NCBI RefSeq assembly: GCF_030757795.1
Contig: NZ_JAUQWH010000077.1
Coordinates: forward strand, 1-40,951
DNA: 40,951 nt
Direction of reading: 5' to 3'
DNA from: Actinoplanes oryzae
Lineage (GTDB): Bacteria > Actinomycetota > Actinomycetes > Mycobacteriales > Micromonosporaceae
Shown: piece by piece, positions 1 through 7,500 of the stretch
Numbering within the stretch: the stretch's first letter is position 1
How the letters are laid out: each line of letters opens with the position of its first letter
Translations under genes and position numbers: made by a program
The notes under the pieces: model-generated
Database searches by the model: none
Seen by the model: only the letters and a program-made list of their open reading frames with translations
Told to the model about the DNA's origin: nothing

Positions 1-1
1 C

Positions 2-2068
2 GGCCACGGCTCCTTCGCCTTCCTCATGAACCTCTGGGAAAGCGGCTCCTCCCACGCCTGGGCCGCCGTCAACCACCACGGCGAAATCCTCTTCGTCGAC
101 CCCCAGTCCGGCCTGGTCGCCACCCCCGGCACCTCCCTCTACGGCCACCAGGGCATCCCCGACCCAGCCAACCTCGTCGCCCTCGACGCCCTGGTCGTCG
201 ACGCCCAGGGCCGCCCCCTCCCCTTCCCCGGCAAACCCGACGGCTGGTGGCACCCCCGCACCTCGCCCCCGGCCCCGCAGACCCCCACGGCACCGGGAAC
301 CCACCCCGGAGCCGATCCGTCCATCCCCACCACAGCCTCGATGAGCGCCGTCGACATCGACGTGCAGGCCATGGAGGACCGTCTCCTTCAGTCGCTCGAC
401 GGAGAGTTTCGCGACCAACTGGACGCCTCCACGCGCAAAGCCACCAAGACCGCGAAGCACCTGCTGCGTGAGATGGGCACAGTGACTTCTGCGCTCGGTG
501 GCGACATCGAACTGGTCGGCACCGAGCGACTCGTCAAGTCAGCCCGGTCATTGGCCCGGGCCTACGCCACCCTGCAAGCGACCGAGCGTCCCGCGCCCGG
601 CACCTTCCTGGCGGCAGCGAAGGATCGCGTGCGCTTCGCGATCAGAATGCCCGAGAAGGGGTACGGCAACGCGGTGGAAGGCGGGATCGAACTGCTCGGC
701 CGGCTGCGTTACCGGACGACCCGCCTCGTGAACTTCTGGCAAGGTCACGGGCGGCACAACGGACTGAACGCCACGGTCGTCAACGCTTCCGACTTCGCGT
801 TCGAAGTGCAGTTCCCGACAGCTTTATCCTGGTCCGCCGGGGAACGTACCCATCGCTGGTACGAGGTCCTCCGATTGCCGACCATCCCGTATGCCGCGCG
901 TGTCGATGCCTTCCTCCGAATAGTCGCTGTCAACAAAGAGCTGGACATGGCGGGACACCAGCCGGATCAGCTGCGGCGGCTGACGATCACGAAAAACGTG
1001 AATTCGACGTTCGCGCAGTGGGTCGCCGCACGGCCCGCGGAGTGGAGCGCCTACCTCAAGGCCCTGCACGACGAGGGCGCCGGCTTCGACGACGTATTGG
1101 CGCGCCATGCTCTGACCCGAGCGGACGTTTTCCCGCACGAGACGCGGAGGGGTGGGAACCATGCCGGAGTTCGGCTATCAGACGATCATGAAGGCCGACG
1201 GGACGAACGCGGTGACCAGCGTGATCGCCTACGAGGTCCAAGTGACACACCCGCTTCGGGCAGTGCTGTGGAGCGTCCCACGGCAGGCGTGGATCTACGC
1301 ACCGGCGGTGGCGGGGGCGTACCTCTACGACCCGGAGTACCAGGACCGGAGCCGGCCGATCGATCGGAAGACGGCGGAGGAGACAGCGCTGCTGACCTTG
1401 TCGATGCCGCTGCCGAGCGAGGAGACCCTGACGGCGATGTTCGAGGAGGGGGAGCGGAACGGCTGGGACTGGGGCCCGCCGGAGAACCGGACGGCGGCTC
1501 CTTCGAGCTGATTCCGACCGACAAGGGCACGACGATCCGCCTCAACACCCGCCTCGGCCAGACCCGCGGGACCGTGGGCAACGCCTTCGAGATCAGCGCC
1601 CATTACCTCCACGACTACGAACGCAAGGAAGAGATCGGTTCCGCCCTCGTGCTGGGTCGCCGGTACGACGTCCGGGCCCTGCAGTGGAATCACAGCCGGG
1701 CCGACGGTTTCGGCAATCCCGACTTCCTGATGCGCGAACATCCGGCCGATCAGGGTTCTTACGGTGATTTCAAGCGACTCACTCCACCGGCCCTGGGGCA
1801 GGAATCACGGCGCGACCTCTCACGCAAGGTCGAGCGGCCGTTGCGCTCGGCCTTCAGCCAGGACCCGCGGATAGCGGTGGCGGTTGTGGACGGACGCGAC
1901 GAGCACCTGCCGATCGACGATGCTGTACGAGGCGTTCGCCGAGCACTGGGATTCTGGCGGAGCAGCGGTCACCTGGTACGGCCGGAGCACCGGATAATCG
2001 TCTTCGCCGACAACGGCGGCTGGGTCACATGGCGGGGCGACACGGGAGAGATCAGTGTCAGTACGTGA
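2..2068 (+). CDS. Polymorphic toxin, 5'-truncated: papain-like remnant, RelA/SpoT-fold module, then in-frame nuclease-like module
   Basis: The frame is open from the window edge, so the N-terminus lies upstream. The first in-window ATG is at 26 and residues below count from it. Residues 1-45, with SSHAW and FVDPQSG, look like the end of a papain-like Tox-PL (toxin glutamine deamidase) domain: His in HAW and Asp in DPQ would be two of its catalytic residues. A Pro-rich linker follows (about 75-105). Residues 150-290 resemble a RelA/SpoT-type nucleotide pyrophosphokinase toxin: KDRVRFAI, NGLN (about 245), FEVQF (about 260), then H276 and Y279. From about residue 380 the frame runs, with no stop, over an out-of-frame small gene (1161-1511) as an Asp/Gly/Arg-rich stretch, then re-enters protein-like sequence from about 1490. 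The product may be one fused protein. Alternatively the original stop was lost and the last part is an orphan toxin tip. Domain calls rest on motif reading only. Confidence 0.6.
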   Translation, partial: GHGSFAFLMNLWESGSSHAWAAVNHHGEILFVDPQSGLVATPGTSLYGHQGIPDPANLVALDALVVDAQGRPLPFPGKPDGWWHPRTSPPAPQTPTAPGTHPGADPSIPTTASMSAVDIDVQAMEDRLLQSLDGEFRDQLDASTRKATKTAKHLLREMGTVTSALGGDIELVGTERLVKSARSLARAYATLQATERPAPGTFLAAAKDRVRFAIRMPEKGYGNAVEGGIELLGRLRYRTTRLVNFWQGHGRHNGLNATVVNASDFAFEVQFPTALSWSAGERTHRWYEVLRLPTIPYAARVDAFLRIVAVNKELDMAGHQPDQLRRLTITKNVNSTFAQWVAARPAEWSAYLKALHDEGAGFDDVLARHALTRADVFPHETRRGGNHAGVRLSDDHEGRRDERGDQRDRLRGPSDTPASGSAVERPTAGVDLRTGGGGGVPLRPGVPGPEPADRSEDGGGDSAADLVDAAAERGDPDGDVRGGGAERLGLGPAGEPDGGSFELIPTDKGTTIRLNTRLGQTRGTVGNAFEISAHYLHDYERKEEIGSALVLGRRYDVRALQWNHSRADGFGNPDFLMREHPADQGSYGDFKRLTPPALGQESRRDLSRKVERPLRSAFSQDPRIAVAVVDGRDEHLPIDDAVRGVRRALGFWRSSGHLVRPEHRIIVFADNGGWVTWRGDTGEISVST
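1161..1511 (+). CDS. Small candidate immunity protein nested out of frame in the toxin gene
   Basis: A 116-residue protein from the ATG at 1161, preceded by a purine-rich GGAGGGG about nine bases upstream. A GTG three codons earlier is possible. Third codon positions are overwhelmingly G or C in this frame, which argues that it is the real coding frame here. It is acidic, starts MPEFGYQTIMK and contains YEVQVTHPLRAVLW and NGWDWGP. I do not recognise the family. Its position directly behind the RelA/SpoT-fold module is where polymorphic toxin loci keep the cognate immunity gene, so I infer it neutralises that module. It overlaps the toxin frame along its whole length in another reading frame. 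Confidence 0.65.
   Translation: MPEFGYQTIMKADGTNAVTSVIAYEVQVTHPLRAVLWSVPRQAWIYAPAVAGAYLYDPEYQDRSRPIDRKTAEETALLTLSMPLPSEETLTAMFEEGERNGWDWGPPENRTAAPSS
1490..2068 (+). other. Second toxin tip: CdiA-CT/BECR-like nuclease module, possibly an orphan cassette
   Basis: In the same frame as the upstream toxin, codon use turns coding-like again at about 1490 (SFELIPTDKG). The roughly 190 residues include RRYDVRALQW, GNPDFLMREH, GDFKRLTPP and PRIAVAVVDGR. A variable helix, then PDF, then DFK, then a hydrophobic strand is the pattern of CdiA C-terminal (BECR/restriction-like) RNA or DNA nucleases. No convincing start with a ribosome site precedes it; GTG 1574 is the only plausible one near the N-terminus. 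It is therefore either the C-terminus of the fused reading frame or a start-less orphan toxin cassette of the kind found behind CDI and other polymorphic toxin genes. The 14-base overlap with the next gene supports a toxin-immunity pair. Confidence 0.5.
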
Positions 2069-2540
2069 GCAGATCTTCGTACGGACTGACAAGCAGCCGG
2101 CCGAGGTGGCAGGCCTGGTGGCCGCCCTCGTCGACGGCTGGACGGAAGCGGCGGACGGCGGCACCTGGCTGTTGGTGCGGCCGTCCGAACTGCTGCCCGA
2201 CGAGGCTTGGCGGGAAGAAGCCAGCTTCGGTGGACCTGTTCTGGCCCACGAGTCCGAGCGGCCGTTCCGGCCAGAGGGCGAGTACGAGGCCATGGACGCG
2301 TACAACGTCGAGATCCGCCTGTGGCTGGCCGGCGCCCACGCAGATGGCCTCGAGGCAGCTGCGGCCGATCACATCTTCGCCGCGGTGGCTCGGCTGGGGA
2401 TGGCCGCGATCCAGGTTCGCCGTGACGACGAGCTGATCCGAGCCGTCCTGCCCGATGCTGCTCCGTACGACTTCCCGGCCGGCACGTTGATCTACGAGAC
2501 CGACCGGGACAAGTGGAACGGCTACGTGCTCGAGGACTGA
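2055..2540 (+). CDS. Candidate immunity protein for the nuclease-like module
   Basis: A 161-residue acidic protein from GTG 2055, with GGGAGAG 4-10 bases upstream, overlapping the end of the toxin frame by 14 bases. It contains EQIFVRTDKQPAEVAGLVAALVDGW, NVEIRLWLAGAH and a C-terminal GTLIYETDRDKWNGYVLED. I do not recognise a named family. A short acidic single-domain protein translated in overlap with a nuclease-like toxin tip is the usual immunity arrangement, so that role is inferred from context. It converges on dnaB with a 22-base gap. CTGAG at 2536-2540 and CTCAG at 2562-2566 could form a short shared hairpin. Confidence 0.6.
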   Translation: MSVREQIFVRTDKQPAEVAGLVAALVDGWTEAADGGTWLLVRPSELLPDEAWREEASFGGPVLAHESERPFRPEGEYEAMDAYNVEIRLWLAGAHADGLEAAAADHIFAAVARLGMAAIQVRRDDELIRAVLPDAAPYDFPAGTLIYETDRDKWNGYVLED

Positions 2541-2562
2541 GTCCGGCCCACGCGGCGGGGGC

Positions 2563-3990
2563 TCAGACCACCGCCATGTCGACGAAGCGGGACAGGTGGA
2601 GCTGCGCCGCGACGGTGATGGTGTCGGTGGCGCCGTTTCGGTGCTTGGCGACGATGAAGTCGGCTTCGCCGGCCCGGGGGGATTCCTTGTCGTAGTAGTC
2701 GTCGCGGTGCAGGAGGATGACGACGTCGGCGTCCTGCTCGATGGAGCCGGACTCACGCAGGTCGGAGAGCTGGGGACGCTTGTCGGTGCGCTGCTCGGGG
2801 CCTCGGTTCAGCTGGCTGACGCCGATGACCGGGCACTCGATCTCCTTGGCGAGCAGCTTGAGGCCACGGGAGAGCTCCGAGACCTCCTGCTGACGGCTCT
2901 CGGTCTTTTTCGGGGAGCTCATCAGCTGGAGATAGTCGATCACGAGTAGCTTGAGGTTGTGGCGCTGCTTGAGGCGGCGGGCCTTGGCCCGGATCTCCAT
3001 GAGGTTCATGTTGGGGGTGTCGTCGACGAAGATGGGCGCCTCGCTGATCTCGCCCATGCGGCGGGCGAGCTTGGTCCAGTCGTCGTCGGAGAGCTGGCCG
3101 GAGCGCAGGGTGTGCAGGGGGACGCGGGCTTCCGCCGAGAGCAGTCGCATGACCATCTCGATCTTGCTCATCTCCAGGGAGAAGATGGCGCTGGCGCAGT
3201 TGCTGCGGATGGCGGCGTTGCGGGCGAAGTCCATGCTGGCGGTCGACTTGCCGAGGCCGGGGCGGCCGGCGACGATGATCAGCTGGCCGGGGTGGAGGCC
3301 GTTGAGCAGGCGGTCGAGGTCGGCGAAGCCGGTGGGGACGCCGGTCATCTGGCCGCCCGTCGCGCCGACGGCTTCGATCTCGTCGAGGGTGGGCTGGAGC
3401 ATGTCGCCGAGCGCCGCGTAGTCCTCGTTGACACGCTTCTCGGTGACGTCGTAGATGGCTTGTGAGGCCAGGTCGACGATGTCGTCGACGTCGCGGCCGC
3501 CGTTGCCGCCGGCGCCGTAGCCCAGTTGGACGATCTTGGTGCCCGCCTCGACCAGGCGGCGCAGGATCGCGCGCTCGGAGACGATGCGGGCGTAATAGGA
3601 GGCGTTGGCCGCGGTGGGGACGCTCTCGACCAGGGTGTGCAGATAGGGCACGCCGCCGATGCGCTGGAGCTCGCCGGAGTCGACCAGGGCGGCGGCCACC
3701 GTCACGGCGTCGGCCGGCTCGCCGCGGCCGTAGAGGTCGAGGATGACGTCGAAGATCGTCGAGTGGTTGGGGCGGTAGAAGTCGTGGGTCTTGAGGATCT
3801 CGACCACGTCGGCGATGGCGTCCTTGGACAGCAGCATGCCGCCCAGAACGCTCTGCTCGGCCGCGATGTCCTGGGGCGGGGTCTTGTCGAAGCCACCGCC
3901 CTCCCGCGGCGGCTGGCCCTGCCCCTGACCCGGCGGCTTGCCGTTGGACTGCGAGCGGGCCTCCGGCCGCGCGTCATCGGTGATTGACAC
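2563..3990 (-). CDS. dnaB: Replicative DNA helicase DnaB
   Basis: This hexameric 5'-3' helicase unwinds DNA ahead of the replisome and binds primase. The 475 residues start at GTG 3990 (MSITDDARPE), which has GAGGGAGAGG just upstream. A longer open frame up to 4110 lacks a ribosome site and is unlike the family. After a Gly/Gln-rich leader of about 35 residues comes the DnaB N-terminal domain (DIAAEQSVLGGMLL). The RecA-like domain follows with Walker A GRPGLGKST (about 242-250) and Walker B LLVIDYLQLM (about 348-357). The C-terminal part has SDLRESGSIEQDADVVILLHR. No intein is present although some actinobacterial dnaB genes carry one. It is the last gene of the conserved rpsF-to-dnaB block, here separated from rplI by the giant repeat gene on the other strand. 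Confidence 0.97.
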   Translation of the reverse strand: MSITDDARPEARSQSNGKPPGQGQGQPPREGGGFDKTPPQDIAAEQSVLGGMLLSKDAIADVVEILKTHDFYRPNHSTIFDVILDLYGRGEPADAVTVAAALVDSGELQRIGGVPYLHTLVESVPTAANASYYARIVSERAILRRLVEAGTKIVQLGYGAGGNGGRDVDDIVDLASQAIYDVTEKRVNEDYAALGDMLQPTLDEIEAVGATGGQMTGVPTGFADLDRLLNGLHPGQLIIVAGRPGLGKSTASMDFARNAAIRSNCASAIFSLEMSKIEMVMRLLSAEARVPLHTLRSGQLSDDDWTKLARRMGEISEAPIFVDDTPNMNLMEIRAKARRLKQRHNLKLLVIDYLQLMSSPKKTESRQQEVSELSRGLKLLAKEIECPVIGVSQLNRGPEQRTDKRPQLSDLRESGSIEQDADVVILLHRDDYYDKESPRAGEADFIVAKHRNGATDTITVAAQLHLSRFVDMAVV

Positions 3991-4376
3991 CCCGACCTCT
4001 CCCTCCTGCCCTTCCCCGTGCCCGCACCCGATCGGGCACGAACCGGACCCCCACCCACGGAGCCCGCACCACACCCGCACCCCCGCGACCGGCGGGTGCG
4101 GACCGAGCACCGCGCCCCGGGGGACGCGGGCCGATCACCGGCCGCCCCTGACGGAGACGAAGCGAAGCCCCGAGTAGATCAAACAACGCGGGTACGACAC
4201 TTTCGGGTGACGACACCCCCGAGCGAGTGATCCAGGCCACGAGATTTCTCGGCGCCCCCGCCGATCGTCGCTGTGACCTGCCCGGATCGGCCCGTGGGCG
4301 TGATCCGGCGCGGCTAACGATACGAAGCCGCACGTCATCGGCCCAAACGGCGCGGTGGACAGCGCTCGGGACAACC

Positions 4377-4429
4377 TGTGGACAACGTGGCCGCGCCTGT
4401 GTGCAGCCCTGTGCACAGGCTGTGTATAA
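4377..4429. promoter_or_regulatory. DnaA-box-like cluster between dnaB and the repeat-protein gene
   Basis: The 523 bases 3991-4513 carry no convincing gene. Near the right end, TGTGGACAA at 4377-4385 is the complement of TTGTCCACA, a DnaA box form common in actinobacteria. TGTGCACAG (4410-4418) and TGTGTATAA (4421-4429) each resemble the complement of TTATCCACA with mismatches (two and one respectively). The cluster is upstream of both dnaB (minus) and the gene at 4514 (plus), so DnaA could influence either promoter. Only the first box is a strong match. Confidence 0.45.
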
Positions 4430-4513
4430 CTCCTGGGGACGCTCCGTGGCGTACCCCTCTGAGCTGCGGTTTTGTCGTCCCCAGCATGTGGAGAGAACAA
4501 AAAGGTGCGGCCC

Positions 4514-7500
4514 GTGACGAAGCCATCGCGTCTGGGCGTTGCAGAACCGGGAAAGGCACGTCACGCTTTCCAGGTGGACCAACGGGAGTGGGACTACGGC
4601 GCCCGCCTGCCGCGCGAGAGGAGCGCAGCGGACCCTTGGTCACCCTCTCAGCGCCCGGAAAGTCCCGATTCTCCCGGAGCCAACGAGCCCGGCGCGCCGA
4701 TCTGGGGCACCGGCTCGGTGACCGACACCGGCAGCATGCAGCCCATTCCCGAGGCCGTCGCGTGGTCGTTGCGCGCCGAGGCTTGGGCGCAGAATGAGGA
4801 CCAGGCCGTCGAGCGCTCCAGCTCCGGCACGGTCAGCAGGTGGTCCGAGGTTGCCGCCACCGGCCGCCCGGCGATCCCCGCGGAGGGCTTCGGTTGGCGC
4901 ACGTCGACGTCGGAGTGGCGGGCGACGAGCGAGACCGGCCGCTGGCGTCAGACCACGGAGTGGCGCTCCGCCTCGGGCACCTCGGGCTGGCGCACGACCA
5001 CCGAGGCGTGGCAGGCCGGGCAGGAGGCCGAGGCGTTTCCGCCGCCGCCCCCGCCCGGCGCCGCGGCGACCGACCCGCCTAGCCGCCTTCCCGCGATCTC
5101 CGGCACCGCGTGGCCGACTCCCGAGACCGACGCCACACCCAGCTGGCAGCCCGACGCCGCCACGCCCAGCTGGCGGCAGAGCGCGCCCGACGCCACACCC
5201 AGCTGGCGACAGGAGGCGACGCCGAGCTGGCAGCGCGAGGCGAGCGAGACGACCCCGAGCTGGCAGTCGGCCGCCGACTCGCTCGGCCGTCCCGCCTCCG
5301 ACGACACCACGCCGAGCTGGCGCCGGCCCGCCGACCCGACCCCGAGCTGGCAGAGCCCGGCCGAGCCCGGCGACGCGACGGGCCGGGCTCGGGGGGAGGA
5401 GACGCCGAGCTGGCGGCGTACGCCGGATCCGACGCCGAGTTGGCAGAGCCCGGCGCCGGCGTCGGGTCTGCCGAGCGGGCAGGAGCGCCCGTCCTGGGAC
5501 TCCCGGCCGAGCTGGCAGTCCACCACCGACACGCCGCAGCAGCCGTCCTGGGCCGATGACGGCCGGCACTACGTTCGCGAGGACGACCGCGCGCAGTGGC
5601 GCCGCGAGTCGGCCGCGGGGCAGGCCGGCCTCGATGCCGGGTCGCGCTCGGCGGGCCGCCGCCGGGCCCCGGAGCCAGGATCCAGGACCGCCGGGGGTAC
5701 GGGCTGGAGCACCCGTTCCGACGCGGACAACTGGGCCGGCCACACCGACACGGGCAGCATCCCCGCATATCAGGACCCGTTGTCCGACACCGGCAGCTGG
5801 CGCCGTGACAGCACCGACCCGGCCGACCGCTGGCGCACCTCGCCGGAGCCCACCGACCGCCGCGACGACCCTGCCGACCGCCGGCGCCGCGGCACCGATG
5901 AGCCGTCCGACAGCTGGCGGATGAGTACGACCACCGACAGCTGGCAGAGCCCCGCCTCCGAAGGCCGGCCGAACCCGACCTCGGGCAGCTGGCAGAGTCC
6001 TGCTTCCGAAAGCCGGCCGACCTCGGGCAGCTGGCAGAGCCCCGCTCCGGAGAGCCGGCCGGGCACCGCCTCGGCCTCGGAGAGCTGGCCGGGCACCGCC
6101 TCGGCCTCGGAGAGCTGGCGCAGCGCCGACGAGTCCCGTGGCGGGCAGCGCCGCGCCGACCGCTGGCGTGGCAGCGACCCCGCCGGCCCCGCGGAGAGCT
6201 GGCGCGCCGACGCCCCGCCAGCGCCCTCGGGTGCCGCCGACGGCTGGCGCAGCGGCGACCAGTCCCGCGACCCGGGCTGGGGCGACACCGGCCCGTGGCG
6301 GCGCGACCCCGATCCGGCGCCGCCCGTCGACCCGTGGGCCCAGAGCGCCACGGAGACCGGCGTCATCCCGCTGCCCCTGCAGCCGCGCACGCCGTCCGAC
6401 GGCCGCACCGACACCGGCTCCTGGGACCGCGACGCGGGCGGCCGGCGCTCGCGCTCCGACCGTGAGGACACCGGCTCCTGGCGCCGCGACTCTGTCTCCG
6501 ACACCGGTTCCTGGAGCCGTGACCAGGACCCGTCCACCACCGGCTCGTGGCGGCGTGATCAGGATCGGTCGGCGCCGGAGTCCTGGCGCCGTGACGAGCA
6601 GGGGCCGGACACGGGCTCGTGGCGCCGCGAGCAGGGTCTGTCGGACACCGGCTCCTGGCGCCGCGGCCAGGACGAAGCCGACTCCGGATCGTGGCGCCGG
6701 CGCGAGCTGGAGTCCGGGGCACCGCAGAACCCGTCCGACACCGGCTCCTGGCGCGGCCGCCAGCCGGGCGCGCCGCTGAGTCCTTCCGACACCGGCTCCT
6801 GGCGCGGCCGGCAGCCCAGTGCGCCGCAGAGTCCCAGCTCCTGGCGTGGCCGCGAGCTGGAGTCCGGCGCGCCGCAGGGCCCGGCGGACGCGTGGCGCCG
6901 ACGCGAGCTGGAAGGCCCCGCGGACGGCAGCCGACGCGGGCGCGAGCTCGAGTCCGGCGCCCCGCGCAACCCGGCGGACACCGGCTCGTGGCGCGGACCC
7001 GGCACACCCCAGAGCCCCGCGGACACCGGCTCGTGGCGCGGGCCCGGCACACCTCAAAGCCCGGCCGACACGGGCTCGTGGCGCGGGCGGGAGGCTGGCG
7101 CTCCGCAGAGCCCGGCCGACACGGGCTCCTGGCGTGGCGACACCACCTCGCGGTCGTGGCAGGACCGGCCCGACGCGGAGGCCTGGCAGCGCGACAACGA
7201 AGACCGCCGCCCCGGACGCCAGCGTGGTCCCGAGACGCAGCGCGAGCCGCGGCGCGGTCCCGACACTCAGCGCGAGCCCCGACGCGGTCCCGACACTCAG
7301 CGCGAGCCGCGGCGTGGCCTCGACGCCCAGCGTGGCGTCGGCATGCCGCCCCGCCGCGACCCCAGCCGTGAGCACGCGCGCCGTCGCGAGCCCGACACCA
7401 GCTGGCAGCGCGAGCTCGAGACGGCGGCGTGGGACCGGGATCACGAGTCGGACGTCTGGCTCCGTGACGCCGACACCGGCCAGTGGCACCGCGCCACCGC

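Noticed and set aside
4377..4429. oriC
   Set aside because: Too few boxes, no AT-rich unwinding element and no dnaA/dnaN neighbours. Treated as a regulatory cluster.
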